Notes: generated by a model not told the origin, from the letters alone. Shown: positions 19,473-29,050, numbered from the stretch's first letter. The stretch is 64,000 nucleotides of DNA from Hyphomicrobiales bacterium (GCA_900471925.1 UCGV01000001.1:62001-126000), one strand, 5' to 3'. Made by a program: numbers and translations.

Positions 19473-19495
19473 AAAAAGCCCGCGAGCGGGCGTTG
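19473..19495 (-). terminator. Intrinsic terminator of the leftward PAS-GGDEF-EAL gene
   Basis: On the minus strand a GCCCG-loop-CGGGC hairpin (19478-19491) is followed by a T tract (AAAAA at 19473-19477 on the plus strand). It lies 8 bp beyond the stop codon at 19499, where the thrC-mpp-GNAT-EAL transcript should end. Confidence 0.7.
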
Positions 19496-19498
19496 GGA

Positions 19499-22411
19499 TC
19501 AGGCCCGCTTGGTCAGCGGAAAGCGCTCGCGCAGCAACCGCATCACCGATTCCGATGGCATCGGCGGGCCGAAGAGATAGCTCTGGCCGTAGCTGCAGCC
19601 CATCTTGGCAAGCTCGATCGCATCCTCGTTGGACTCGATGCCTTCGGCCACGACCTTCATCTCCAGTTCGCGCGCCATCGAGATGACAGATCTCAAGACG
19701 GTCGCCTTCTTGTCGCTGTTGTCGCGCACCAGCGCCTTGTCGAGCTTGATCGTGTCGAATGGGAAGCGGGTGAGATAGGCAAGTGACGAATAGCCGGTGC
19801 CGAAATCGTCGAGAGCCAGGCCAAGCCCGGCTTCCTTCAGCTTCTGCAGCACGAGACGAGCTTGTTCCGGATTTTCCATGACCATGGATTCGGTCAGTTC
19901 CAGCTTCAGCCGCGATGGGTCGCAATGGGTCTTCGCCAGCACCGAGCGGACGTCGTCGTAAAGATCATTGTTGAGAAGCTGCACGCTGGAAAGATTGATT
20001 GAGACGAAGATCGGCAGTTCGCCGGTCTGGTGCTGCCATGTCATCAGGTCGTTGGTTGCCTGCTCTAGCGCAAAGATACCGAGCGCGCTGATAATATCAG
20101 AGGCTTCGGCGATCGGGATGAATTCCGACGGCGGGATATTGCCGCGTTTCGGATGCTCCCAGCGCATCAGCGCTTCGAAACCGGCGATCTCGACATCCTC
20201 CAACCGTGCGATCGGCTGGTAGACCATCGACAACTCCTTGCGCTCGATGGCGCGGCGCAGATCGGATTCGAGCTGCAGCCGGTCGGTGCCGAAATCGCGG
20301 AAGGCCGGCTGGAAGGGCTCGACGCGATTACCGCCGGCGCGCTTCGCCCTGTACATGGCAAGCTCCGCGTCGCTGAGCAGTCCCGATGCGCTCTCCTGCT
20401 GATCGACCCATGAGGTGAGACCAATGGAGGCGGTCAGGATGATCTCGCGATTGGAGAAGTTGATCGGCACCATGATCGCCTTGCTCATCGCATCGGCAAA
20501 ATCGGCAACCTTGGCCGGATCGTGCTCGGAGACGAGGATGAGGCCGAACTGGTCGCCGGAAAGCCGGGCCAGCGTATCCTGCGGTTTCAGCAGACGGCGC
20601 AGGCGGCGGGTGAGTGCGATCAGGATATTGTCGCCGGCGGCGACCCCGAGTGAATCGTTGACCAGCTTGTAACGGTCGATATCGATCACCATCACGGTCG
20701 GGCGCAGCGCATCGCCGCCCGGCGCCAGCGTCAGCACCGATTGCAGGCGATCGATGAAGACCTGCCGGTTCGGCAGGCCGGTGAGGTTGTCGTGCAGCGC
20801 ATCGTGCAGCAGCCGCTCGACCGAATTCTTCTGCTCGGTCACATCGACGATCGTGCCGACGCAGCGGATGATCTCGCCATTGGAGCCGAGAACGGGCCGC
20901 GCACGGATCAGCAGCCAGTGGAAATGCCCGTCTTCGGCCCTGATACGGAACTCGTGGTTCAGCCGCCCGCGACGGTGCTCCAGGAGCACGTCGAGCGTAG
21001 CGCGGAAACGGTCACGGTCGTCGGGATGCAGCCGGGGCAGCCAGTTGCGCGCTGCTCCGTGCATAGTACCCGGAGATAGTCCAAGTTTTACCGACACATC
21101 GGGAATGGTGACCACGCGGTCACGCGCCACGTCCCAGTCCCAGACCATATCGCCAGAACCCGTAAGCGCCAGCGACTGGCGCTCGAGATCGGAGAACAGG
21201 CCCTGCTGGAAGGCACCGCCCGCAAAGGCGTGCTGCATCACGGTAAAGCCGATCAGGAGTACGATAAGCACGAGGCCGCCGCCAAGCGCCGGCTGGATGA
21301 TGTCATTGTCGAGCCGCCCGGTAATCGTCATCCACGCGCCGAATAGCCAGACCAGTGTCAGCGCCCAGGCGGGCACAAGCAAGATCGCGCGGTCATAGCG
21401 GTTGAAGCCGAGATAGATGATGAGCAGCAGGCCGGTCGCAGCCGTCAGCGCGAAGGAAAGCCGCGCGATACCGGCGGCAATCGACGGATCGTAGATCGCA
21501 ACGCCGAAGAGCAGCGCGAGACCGAGCACCCAGGCAAGCGTCGCATAGCCAAGATGCACATGCCATCGGTTGAGATTGAGGTAGGTGAACAGGAAGATGA
21601 CGAAACTGGAAGCGAGCGCCACCTCCGCACAGGCGCGCCATATTCGTTGATCCGCTGACGCGACACTGATCAGCTTTCCGAGGAAGCCGAAGTCGACGCA
21701 GATATAGCCGAGAACCGCCCAGGCGAGCGCTGCCGTCGCCGGCAGCATCGACGTGCCCTTGACGACGAACAGGATCGTCAGGAAGACGGCCAGAAGGCCG
21801 GCAATGCCGAGAACGATGCCGCGATAGAGCGTGAAGGCGTTGATCGTATCCTTATAGGCATCCGGTTCCCACAGGTAGATCTGCGGCAGGTCGGGCGTCG
21901 CAAGCTCGGCAACGAAGGTGATGACGGCGCCGGGGTTCAGCGTGATGCGGAAGACGTCAGCTTCGTCGCTCGGCTGGCGGTCGAGCGCAAAACCTTCGCT
22001 CGGCGTGATCGCGATGATGCGTTGCGAGCCGAGGTCGGGCCAGAAGAGCTTGGAATTGACGAGACGGAAGTGCGGCGCGACGATCACGCGTTCCAACTGC
22101 TCTTCAGAGACATTGGCGAGCGCAAAGACGGCCCAGTCGCCCTGATGGTTTTCCGAACTCGACCGTACCTCGATGCGCCGGCGGATTCCGTCTGCGCCGG
22201 CTGCGGTCGAAACCTGGAAGGCTTCGCCCTGGTTGGCGTAGATTTCGGTCGTGGCAGTCAGGTCCAGCGCAGTATCGTCGCGGGAAATCTTCACCGGCTC
22301 GGCCGCCTGAGCGGCTCCCGCGACAAGCGCGAATACCGACAGGAGAAGGGCTGCGATCACCGCGATCACTCGTCCGGACGGTGACGTCAGCAGCATGCGG
22401 TCTCTGGTCAT
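19499..22411 (-). CDS. Membrane PAS-GGDEF-EAL protein, probable c-di-GMP phosphodiesterase
   Basis: 970 residues. Order: signal/anchor 1-36; a periplasmic sensor domain of DISM type (about 40-180); a block of seven hydrophobic helices (about 195-415); a PAS/PAC domain (about 440-535, WDWDVARDRVV to VGTIVDVTEQK); a GGDEF domain; and an EAL domain. The GGDEF active site is SGDQF at 618-622, so cyclase activity is probably lost. The EAL domain is intact: FEALMRW with E746-L748, and DDFGTGYSSL. It should degrade c-di-GMP in response to an envelope signal. The ATG at 22411 overlaps the stop of the upstream GNAT gene (ATGA). Confidence 0.9.
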   Translation of the reverse strand: MTRDRMLLTSPSGRVIAVIAALLLSVFALVAGAAQAAEPVKISRDDTALDLTATTEIYANQGEAFQVSTAAGADGIRRRIEVRSSSENHQGDWAVFALANVSEEQLERVIVAPHFRLVNSKLFWPDLGSQRIIAITPSEGFALDRQPSDEADVFRITLNPGAVITFVAELATPDLPQIYLWEPDAYKDTINAFTLYRGIVLGIAGLLAVFLTILFVVKGTSMLPATAALAWAVLGYICVDFGFLGKLISVASADQRIWRACAEVALASSFVIFLFTYLNLNRWHVHLGYATLAWVLGLALLFGVAIYDPSIAAGIARLSFALTAATGLLLIIYLGFNRYDRAILLVPAWALTLVWLFGAWMTITGRLDNDIIQPALGGGLVLIVLLIGFTVMQHAFAGGAFQQGLFSDLERQSLALTGSGDMVWDWDVARDRVVTIPDVSVKLGLSPGTMHGAARNWLPRLHPDDRDRFRATLDVLLEHRRGRLNHEFRIRAEDGHFHWLLIRARPVLGSNGEIIRCVGTIVDVTEQKNSVERLLHDALHDNLTGLPNRQVFIDRLQSVLTLAPGGDALRPTVMVIDIDRYKLVNDSLGVAAGDNILIALTRRLRRLLKPQDTLARLSGDQFGLILVSEHDPAKVADFADAMSKAIMVPINFSNREIILTASIGLTSWVDQQESASGLLSDAELAMYRAKRAGGNRVEPFQPAFRDFGTDRLQLESDLRRAIERKELSMVYQPIARLEDVEIAGFEALMRWEHPKRGNIPPSEFIPIAEASDIISALGIFALEQATNDLMTWQHQTGELPIFVSINLSSVQLLNNDLYDDVRSVLAKTHCDPSRLKLELTESMVMENPEQARLVLQKLKEAGLGLALDDFGTGYSSLAYLTRFPFDTIKLDKALVRDNSDKKATVLRSVISMARELEMKVVAEGIESNEDAIELAKMGCSYGQSYLFGPPMPSESVMRLLRERFPLTKRA

Positions 22412-23022
22412 CGGCTGTTGGGTTTCCTGCCTGTATCCGCGTCGGTGACGAGCCGTGAAAACATCACGTGATCGTGCCACTGACCGTTGATCTTCAAATA
22501 TCCGCGCAGGTAGCCTTCCCGCTGAAACCCGGCTTTCTCAAGCAGGCGAATGCTCCGTGCATTATCTGGAATACAGGCTGCTTCGATGCGGTGCAACTCA
22601 AGCCCGGCGAAGATGTAAGGAATAACCAGTTCAAGTGCGGCAAACATATGACCCTGGCCGGCATGACGCTCGCCCATCCAGTAGCCGACCATGCAGCTTT
22701 GCGCCGCACCGCGGCGAATATAGCCGATCGTGATGCCGCCGACGAGCGTCATGTCCTTTTTCAGGAAGATGAAGAGCGGGATCGCTTGTCCTGAGGCATA
22801 TTCCTGCTTGCCGCGGATCACGCGCGCACGAAAGGAGCCTTCCGTCAGTTCGTCGCGCCGCCATGTCGGCTCCCAGGGTTCCAGAAACCGGCGGCTGTCG
22901 GCGCGAAGCCGGTGCCACTGGCTGAAATCCTGGTAGCGCGGCAGGCGCAGGACATATTTATCGTTCTCGAGTTCGACCGCTTCAGGCTGTCGCGACAGGA
23001 ACCGAAAAACCGATTTTGGCAT
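22408..23022 (-). CDS. GNAT family N-acetyltransferase (RimJ/RimL-like)
   Basis: 204 residues. The acetyl-CoA-binding stretch GYWMGERHAGQGHMFAALELVIPYIF and the C-terminal HRIEAACIPDNARSIRLLEKAGFQREGYLRGYLKINGQWHDHVMFS are typical of RimJ-type enzymes that acetylate protein N-termini. The ATG at 23022 has GGAGGG at ideal spacing. It lies between the peptidase gene and the EAL gene in one leftward run; the downstream gene is translationally coupled. Confidence 0.9.
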   Translation of the reverse strand: MPKSVFRFLSRQPEAVELENDKYVLRLPRYQDFSQWHRLRADSRRFLEPWEPTWRRDELTEGSFRARVIRGKQEYASGQAIPLFIFLKKDMTLVGGITIGYIRRGAAQSCMVGYWMGERHAGQGHMFAALELVIPYIFAGLELHRIEAACIPDNARSIRLLEKAGFQREGYLRGYLKINGQWHDHVMFSRLVTDADTGRKPNSR

Positions 23023-23049
23023 CGATACCCTCCGGCGCAACGGATGCGG

Positions 23050-24348
23050 TCAGCGGGTTGCCTGCTTCGTCTTCGGTGCCGGAACCGAAAGCGAGGCGGT
23101 GATGTCTTCCATCGGGGCAAGCTGCTCGAGAGGGCCGATCGCCGAAAGTGTCGGAACGGTATCATAGAAGAGCCGGCCGGCGAGATCGGTCAGGCGCTCG
23201 ATTGTGATACCTTCCAGCCGTTCCATCATCTCCGGATTGGAGATCGGACGGCCGTAGAGCATCATTTGGCGTGCGACCTGGCCAGCGCGTGCGGCCGGGC
23301 TTTCCTGACCCATGAGAAGCTGGGCGCGGATCTGGGCGCGAGCGCGCTCGATTTCCTTCTGGTGGATGGTTTCTGCCGACTTGTGCAGCTCATCGATGAT
23401 GACAGGCACCAGTTCCGGCAGGTTTTCGCCGCCGGTCGCGGCATGGATGCCGAAGATGCCGGTATCGGAAAAGCCCCAGTGGAAGGCGTAGACGGAGTAA
23501 CAGAGGCCGCGGAACTCGCGCACTTCCTGGAAGAGCCGCGAGGACATGCCGCCGCCGAGAATATTGGCGAGGATCTGCGAGCAGTAGAAATCGCGCGCAT
23601 GGTAGGCCTTGCCTTCGAAACCAAGCAGGATCTGCGCGTCCATCAGATCGCGGGATTCGCGCACATTGCCGCCGATATAGCGTGCCGGCTCCATGACGGG
23701 CGGTGCATTGGGCGCTGTCGGCAGACTGGCGAAGCGGTCTTCGACCAGTCGGACGAATGCCTCATGCTCGACAGCTCCGGTCGCGACGACAAACATGCGA
23801 TCAGTCGTATAGTTGCGGCCGAGATAGGTGCGGATCTGTTGCGGTGTGAAGGAAACGACGGTTTCCGGCGTGCCGAGGATCGGCCGACCCAGCGTCTGGT
23901 CGCGATAGGCTACCTCAGAGAACCGGTCGAAAACGACATCGTCGGGCGTGTCGTTGGCAGCGTTGATCTCCTGCAGAATGACCTGCTTTTCACGCTCCAG
24001 TTCGTCTTCCTCGAAGGCGGATTCCGTCAGGATATCGGCCAGGATATCGACGGCGAGCGGCACGTGGTCCTTCAGGACACGGGCGTAGTATGAAGTCGTC
24101 TCGGTCGAGGTCGCGGCGTTGACTTCGCCGCCGACATCCTCGATTTCCTCGGCAATCTCACGGGCGGACCGGCGCGCCGTTCCCTTGAAAGCCATGTGCT
24201 CGAGCAGGTGGGCAATACCGTGCTCGTCTTGCGTCTCGTTGCGCGATCCTGATTTGATCCAGACTCCGAGCGCAGCGCTTTCAAGGTGCGGCATGGTCTG
24301 TGTGACTACTGTCAGCCCGGATTTGAGCCGGGTGCACTCAACTGTCAT
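23050..24348 (-). CDS. M16 zinc peptidase, mitochondrial-processing-peptidase-like
   Basis: 432 residues. The inverted zinc motif HLLEH is at 46-50 (HGIAHLLEHMAFKGT), and the third ligand lies in EREKQVILQEINAAND. The C-terminal inactive-like domain contains LGGGMSSRLFQEVREFRGLCYSV, which matches the substrate-binding part of MPP-beta-like bacterial enzymes. Substrates in bacteria are largely unknown. The gene follows thrC with a 27-bp gap, a pairing widely conserved in rhizobia. Confidence 0.93.
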   Translation of the reverse strand: MTVECTRLKSGLTVVTQTMPHLESAALGVWIKSGSRNETQDEHGIAHLLEHMAFKGTARRSAREIAEEIEDVGGEVNAATSTETTSYYARVLKDHVPLAVDILADILTESAFEEDELEREKQVILQEINAANDTPDDVVFDRFSEVAYRDQTLGRPILGTPETVVSFTPQQIRTYLGRNYTTDRMFVVATGAVEHEAFVRLVEDRFASLPTAPNAPPVMEPARYIGGNVRESRDLMDAQILLGFEGKAYHARDFYCSQILANILGGGMSSRLFQEVREFRGLCYSVYAFHWGFSDTGIFGIHAATGGENLPELVPVIIDELHKSAETIHQKEIERARAQIRAQLLMGQESPAARAGQVARQMMLYGRPISNPEMMERLEGITIERLTDLAGRLFYDTVPTLSAIGPLEQLAPMEDITASLSVPAPKTKQATR

Positions 24349-24375
24349 GTGCTATCTTTCTGCGCCTGCCGTCAT

Positions 24376-25776
24376 CTAGCTGCGGGCATGCTTGCCGATA
24401 AAGGTTTCAACGGCTTTAAGCTCGGGCTCGATGATCTGGAAGCGCTCCTCCCTGTGCATCAGATCAGCAAGCCACGTCGGAAGCGCCGGGTCAATACCGG
24501 AGGCGGATTTTACGGCCGCCGGGAATTTAGCCGGATGGGCGGTGGCAAGCGTGACCATCGGCGTATTCGGCTTTTCCCGCTTGGCAGCCACGAAGACGCC
24601 GATCGCCGAATGCGGATCGAGCAGATAGCCGGTTTCGGCATGGGTCTTGCGGATCGTTTCTGCCACCTGGCGCTCGCTGGCGCGGCCGGCGCGAAAATCC
24701 TTCCTGATGAATTTCAACGCTTCCGGCGCAATCTCGAAACCGTTCGATTGCTTGAGGCTTTCCATGGCGGCGCGCACCTTCGAGGCGTCGCGGTCATAGG
24801 CTTCGAAGAGCAGCCGTTCGAAGTTGGAGGAGATCTGGATATCCATCGATGGCGAGGTCGTGGCCTTGACCGACTTCATGTCGTATCGGCCGGTCTTCAG
24901 CATGCGCGTCAGGATATCGTTCTCGTTGGTGGCGATGACGAGCTTGTCGATCGGAAGGCCCATGCGCTTGGCGCAGTAGCCCGCGAATATGTCGCCGAAA
25001 TTGCCCGTCGGCACCGTGAACGAGATCTTCCTGTCAGGTCCGCCGAGTGCGATCGCCGTCGTAAAATAATAGACGATCTGCGCCATGATGCGCGCCCAGT
25101 TGATCGAGTTGACGCCCGAGAGCTTCACTCTGTCGCGGAAGGCGACGTCGTTGAACATGGCTTTGACGAGGTTTTGGCAATCGTCGAAATTGCCCTCGAC
25201 GGCGAGCGCATGCACGTTGCCGGCGGTTGATGTCGTCATCTGCCGCTGCTGTACCGGCGAGACCTTGCCATGCGGGAAAAGGATGAAGATATCTGTCCGC
25301 TCGCGTCCGGCAAAGGCGTCGATTGCCGCCCCACCGGTATCGCCCGATGTCGCGCCGACGATGGTCGCCCGCTCGCCGCGCTTTTCCAGCGCATAGTCCA
25401 TCAGGCGTGCAAGAAGCTGCATCGCCACATCCTTGAAGGCAAGCGTCGTGCCGTGGAAAAGCTCCATGACGAAGCTGTTCGGGCCGGTCTGCACCAGCGG
25501 TGCGATCGCCGGATGGCGGAAGGTGCCATAGGCCTCGTCGATCATCGACCGGAAAGTGTCATCGGGGATTTCGCCATTGATGAAGGGCGAAAGGATTGTG
25601 AACGCGACCTCCTGATAGGTCTTGCCGCGCAGAGCCCGGATTTCTTTCTTGGAAAAGCTCGGCCATTTGCGGGGAACGTAGAGCCCGCCATCGCGCGCCA
25701 GCCCCGCCAGAAGGGCGTCGCAAAAGCCGAGGGAAGGGGCCTCGCCGCGGGTCGAGATATAGTCCACGTTCGTCAT
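24376..25776 (-). CDS. thrC: Threonine synthase
   Basis: 466 residues. N-terminus MTNVDYISTRGEAPSLGFCDALL, PLP lysine in HGTTLAFKDVAMQLLARLMDY, and the glycine-rich phosphate loop in ATSGDTGGAAIDAF. It converts phosphohomoserine (from ThrB at 9,991) to threonine. The ATG at 25776 gives the standard N-terminus; sequence upstream of it is not conserved in character. It is the first gene of the leftward thrC-mpp-GNAT-EAL run. Confidence 0.96.
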   Translation of the reverse strand: MTNVDYISTRGEAPSLGFCDALLAGLARDGGLYVPRKWPSFSKKEIRALRGKTYQEVAFTILSPFINGEIPDDTFRSMIDEAYGTFRHPAIAPLVQTGPNSFVMELFHGTTLAFKDVAMQLLARLMDYALEKRGERATIVGATSGDTGGAAIDAFAGRERTDIFILFPHGKVSPVQQRQMTTSTAGNVHALAVEGNFDDCQNLVKAMFNDVAFRDRVKLSGVNSINWARIMAQIVYYFTTAIALGGPDRKISFTVPTGNFGDIFAGYCAKRMGLPIDKLVIATNENDILTRMLKTGRYDMKSVKATTSPSMDIQISSNFERLLFEAYDRDASKVRAAMESLKQSNGFEIAPEALKFIRKDFRAGRASERQVAETIRKTHAETGYLLDPHSAIGVFVAAKREKPNTPMVTLATAHPAKFPAAVKSASGIDPALPTWLADLMHREERFQIIEPELKAVETFIGKHARS

Positions 25777-26028
25777 CCTTGATCTATAGCTGGAGAAATT
25801 GCGTGCGCAAAACTGGCCGCTTGCCGGGCCGCCGGGCCACCACCGCAGGTATCGTATTGAAGTTGCCCGCATACGGCGCCGAAAAGTGCATCAAAACGGT
25901 GCTTACCCAATCGATTTTTCTTTGCGCCGCTGATATAGACCATCGCCAACTGTCATGAAAGGCCCTGCGTGAAAGTCGCAGGAACCTGGAAGAAACCTAG
26001 AAAAAAAGCGTTTGCAAGGGGTGGAATA

Positions 26029-26712
26029 GTGCTCGGCAAGGTCTCGCGTCTCATCGTTTCCGCATCGCTTCTGGCTGCCCTTGCCGGCTGCAATTCACTC
26101 GGCATCGGCGGCGACAGCAAGCCTGAGGCAACGGCGGCGGCAAGCGGTCCGGCGCCGCTTCAACCGAACGGCAACGCCCAGATCATGCCGGTCGCTCCAT
26201 CAAATCCCTCGTCCAACCAGACGCCGATCGGCACGGGCGTAACCGCTCAAGGCAATGTCGCTCCGGTCGTGCAGGGCGCCTGCCCGCAGATCTTCATGCG
26301 CGATCAGGATGCGATCTACCGCACCTATGCGAAGGGCGCCAAAACCGGCGATCCGCAGCAGGTGGTCTTCCAGGCTTCTTTCGGTGACTACACGCGCCAG
26401 TGCACGCTGAACGACACGGCTCTTTCGATGACCGTCGTGGCCCAGCTTCGCCTCGTTGCCGGTCCGGGCGGTGCGCCGGGTCCGGTCACCCTGCCGATCC
26501 GTATCTCGGTGCTAGACGGTCAGGACGTTCTCTCGTCTGAAGTCGTCAACTTCCCGACGCAAATCCCGGCAGGTTCGCCCGCCACGCAGGTCATCTTCCG
26601 CCACGAAGGCGTCAAGATGCCGGTCGGCTCCGGCGCATTGGTGCGCGTCAATGTCGGCTTCGACAATCAGCCGGTCAAGAACAGCAAGAATAACAAGAAG
26701 AAGAGCAGCTAA
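26029..26712 (+). CDS. Conserved lipoprotein of unknown function
   Basis: 227 residues from the GTG at 26029, which has AAGGGG upstream. Residues 1-20 are a lipoprotein signal with lipobox LAGC (SLLAALAGCNSL). A Pro/Ala/Ser/Gln-rich linker (about 25-80) leads to a beta-rich domain with two cysteines (GACPQIFMRDQDAIYRTYAKG and TRQCTLNDTALSM). The tail is very basic (NSKNNKKKSS). I recognise this as a type found in rhizobia but know no function. A GTG at 25969 is an alternative start but would mask the lipobox. Confidence 0.75.
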   Translation: MLGKVSRLIVSASLLAALAGCNSLGIGGDSKPEATAAASGPAPLQPNGNAQIMPVAPSNPSSNQTPIGTGVTAQGNVAPVVQGACPQIFMRDQDAIYRTYAKGAKTGDPQQVVFQASFGDYTRQCTLNDTALSMTVVAQLRLVAGPGGAPGPVTLPIRISVLDGQDVLSSEVVNFPTQIPAGSPATQVIFRHEGVKMPVGSGALVRVNVGFDNQPVKNSKNNKKKSS

Positions 26713-26795
26713 GGCATTCTGCTGCTGGCTTCGCGAAGGCGCTGGGCGCGCCTCCGTAAAGCAAAACTCCTATATGAAAAGAGTGAAGGCCGCTC

Positions 26796-27485
26796 TTAGA
26801 ACGCGCCTTCCCATTCCCCCAAGGCGGCGACTACGCCTGGCAGATCGTTCATGCGCGAGATAACCGTTTCTGCGCCCGCATCCGTCAGCTTGTCGGCATG
26901 TGATGGGTAGGTATGCGAGCCGCCGGTAAAGCCGATCACCCGCATGCCGGCCGCGCGCGCTGCGTGGACGCCATGCGTGGAATCCTCGACCACGACGGTC
27001 TTGGCAGGCGAAACGCCCATCTGCGCGGCACCATGCAGGAAAATATCCGGCTTCGGCTTGGTGCGATCAGGTCCGAGATCCTTGGCCGAATAGATATTCG
27101 GTTTGAAAAGCTTCTTCAGCCCGACCTTGCCCAGCATCATGTCGAGCCGTTCGCTCGAGGAATTGGAGCAGATGCAACGCTTCATCGTCAGGCGGCTGAT
27201 GGCGAATTCCACGCCGGGAATGGCCTGCACTTCCTGCTCCAGCCTGATATCGAGAAGCTTCTGCGACTTGTCGAGCAGTGAGGCCGATATCGGAACACTG
27301 GCGTCACGCTCGACCTGGAGAAGAATATCCTTCCAGGTGAGACCAGCGAAGCGCTCGTTCATTTCCTCGACGCTGATCGGATAACCCGCTTCGGTCAGAA
27401 GCGCCGATTCGACCTGTGCCGCGATGATTTCGGAATCGACCAGAACGCCGTCGCAGTCGAAAATGATGAGGTCGAAGCCGTCCAT
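26796..27485 (-). CDS. HAD-superfamily hydrolase, beta-phosphoglucomutase/phosphatase-like
   Basis: 229 residues. HAD motif I is IIFDCDGVLVDSE (DxD at residues 9-11), motif II ICSNSSSERL, motif III lysine in DRTKPKPDIFLHGA, and motif IV VVVEDSTHGVHAARAAGM. The cap-1 domain and the DxD nucleophile place it with small phosphosugar phosphatases of subfamily IA. The substrate is not predictable. It is a single gene with no obvious operon partner. Confidence 0.9.
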   Translation of the reverse strand: MDGFDLIIFDCDGVLVDSEIIAAQVESALLTEAGYPISVEEMNERFAGLTWKDILLQVERDASVPISASLLDKSQKLLDIRLEQEVQAIPGVEFAISRLTMKRCICSNSSSERLDMMLGKVGLKKLFKPNIYSAKDLGPDRTKPKPDIFLHGAAQMGVSPAKTVVVEDSTHGVHAARAAGMRVIGFTGGSHTYPSHADKLTDAGAETVISRMNDLPGVVAALGEWEGAF

Positions 27486-27605
27486 ATGCTCATGCCTTGT
27501 TCGGGGATGATGCGGCTTTACACGATGACGCCCGAAAGCTCAACCGATGACGAGGCATGGCTGGAATGCGCGGCGCGGGGAGCTTTGATGGCTGGTCCCG
27601 GCCTG

Positions 27606-28292
27606 CTAGCTTTCCACCGGAAACAGCTTCAGAAACTGCCGCTCGCCTTCAGGTGAAAACACCACCGAGCGGCTTTCCGGCATTCGGCGCGCCCAGCCTT
27701 TCTCCATGAAATTCGAAAGCAGCGCCTTGCCGAGGGTGCCGGCGAGGTGGGTGCGGCGTTCGCTCCAGTCGAGACAGGCACGGCAGAGCGGTCGGCGCGA
27801 GGATTTGAGGCTGCCGACATCGATGCCGATAGATTGCAGATCGCTTTCGCCCTTGGGCGTTACCGCAAGCCCGTCGCCGATGGCATCGATCGATCCCGAA
27901 GCGACGAGGCTGTCCAGCATGCGCACGCCGTAATCGCCAGCAAGATGGTCGTAGCAGATGCGTGCCTTGCGCAGCGCCGGGTCTTTCGGGCCGGGCTGGT
28001 GGCGCAGATGCCCGCGGCTTGCGGCAAGGCCCATCATGCTTTCGATCAGCCGGGCCACCGCCTCGTCGGCCAGCGTGAAATAGCGGTGCCGTCCCTGTTT
28101 GCGCTGCGCCAGCAGGCCGCCGGTTTCGAGTTTCGAGAGGTGGGTGCTTGCCGTCTGCAGCGTAATGCCGCCGGCTGCGGCAAGCTCGGTTGCCGTCAGC
28201 GCCCGGCCTCCCGTCAGGGCTGCCAGCATGTTGGCGCGCGCCGGATCACCAATAAGCGCGCCGATCTGTGCGATGTCAGGACCTTCTTTCAT
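27606..28292 (-). CDS. ArsR-family transcriptional regulator with long C-terminal domain
   Basis: 228 residues. The winged helix (GALIGDPARANMLAALTGGRALTATELAAAGGITLQTASTHLSKLETGGLL) covers about residues 8-62, followed by about 150 residues that are longer than in metal-sensing ArsR proteins and contain CRACLDWSERRTHLAG. No metal-binding CxC motif is seen in the recognition helix. It is divergent from the NIPSNAP and monooxygenase genes across 72 bp and is the likely regulator of both. Confidence 0.87.
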   Translation of the reverse strand: MKEGPDIAQIGALIGDPARANMLAALTGGRALTATELAAAGGITLQTASTHLSKLETGGLLAQRKQGRHRYFTLADEAVARLIESMMGLAASRGHLRHQPGPKDPALRKARICYDHLAGDYGVRMLDSLVASGSIDAIGDGLAVTPKGESDLQSIGIDVGSLKSSRRPLCRACLDWSERRTHLAGTLGKALLSNFMEKGWARRMPESRSVVFSPEGERQFLKLFPVES

Positions 28293-28364
28293 ACTTCGAT
28301 CGTAACCGAAGCATTCTCGTATCGCAATGTGCGAAAAAATATTCGACACGAAAGGAGAAATCAG

Positions 28365-28694
28365 ATGATCACTTGCTTCATCCGTTACGAAATCGACCCC
28401 TTCCGCAAGGATGCCTTCGCCGAATATGCCCGAAACTGGGGGCAGGTCATCCCAAGGAATGGCGCCGACCTGATCGGTTATTTCGGTCCGCATGAGGGCT
28501 CGGCAACGACCGGCTACGGGGTCTACAATATCGAAAGCCTTGCTGCTTACGAAGCCTATCGCGCACGGCTGGCCGCCGATCCGCTTGGCCGGGAAAACTA
28601 CGAGTTTGCCCGCCGCGAACGCTTCATCCTGAAGGAGGATCGTATTTTCCTGAAGAATGTCTCGGCCCCGCACGCCGCTCCGGTGCTGCCATGA
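28365..28694 (+). CDS. NIPSNAP family protein
   Basis: 109 residues. It begins MITCFIRYEIDPFRKDAF and contains the NIPSNAP core AEYARNWGQVIPRNGADLIGYFGPHEGS, a dimeric ferredoxin-like fold. Function in bacteria is unknown. The ATG at 28365 has AAAGGAG upstream. The stop overlaps the start of the following monooxygenase gene (ATGA). Confidence 0.88.
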   Translation: MITCFIRYEIDPFRKDAFAEYARNWGQVIPRNGADLIGYFGPHEGSATTGYGVYNIESLAAYEAYRARLAADPLGRENYEFARRERFILKEDRIFLKNVSAPHAAPVLP

Positions 28695-29050
28695 TCGCCG
28701 TCATCTTCGAAGTCATCCCCTATCTCGGCGAGCGGCATCGTTATCTTGATCTCGCCGGCGAACTCAGATCCGAACTCGAAAAGATCGATGGTTTCATTTC
28801 CATCGAGCGTTTCGAGAGCCTGACGATGCGCGGCAAGATCCTCTCGTTGTCCTTCTTCCGAGACGAAGAGGCGGTGCGCGCATGGCGCAATCTCGAAGCC
28901 CATCGCGAGGCACAGAAGGCCGGCCGAAACGGCATTTTTGCCGATTATCGCCTCCGCATCGGCCAGGTTATCAGGGACTACGGTATGGCCGAACGCACCG
29001 AGGCGCCGGAGGATAGCAGGCAGGTTCACGCGCCTCACGCGGTGCAATGA
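28691..29050 (+). CDS. Antibiotic biosynthesis monooxygenase (ABM) domain protein
   Basis: 119 residues. The ABM fold is indicated by MIAVIFEVIPYLGERHRYLDLAGELRSELEKIDGFISIERFESL followed by LSLSFFRDEEAVRAWRNLEAHREAQKAGR. Such small dimeric enzymes oxidise polyketides or quinones, or degrade haem in other families; the substrate here is unknown. It is coupled to the NIPSNAP gene and sits under a divergent ArsR regulator. A 24-bp perfect palindrome starts 7 bp after the stop. Confidence 0.85.
   Translation: MIAVIFEVIPYLGERHRYLDLAGELRSELEKIDGFISIERFESLTMRGKILSLSFFRDEEAVRAWRNLEAHREAQKAGRNGIFADYRLRIGQVIRDYGMAERTEAPEDSRQVHAPHAVQ

Noticed and set aside
25880..25910. Fragment resembling a RIME-type repeat before the lipoprotein gene
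   Set aside because: Only a short GCCGAAAAGTGC-like match, too little to support a repeat call.
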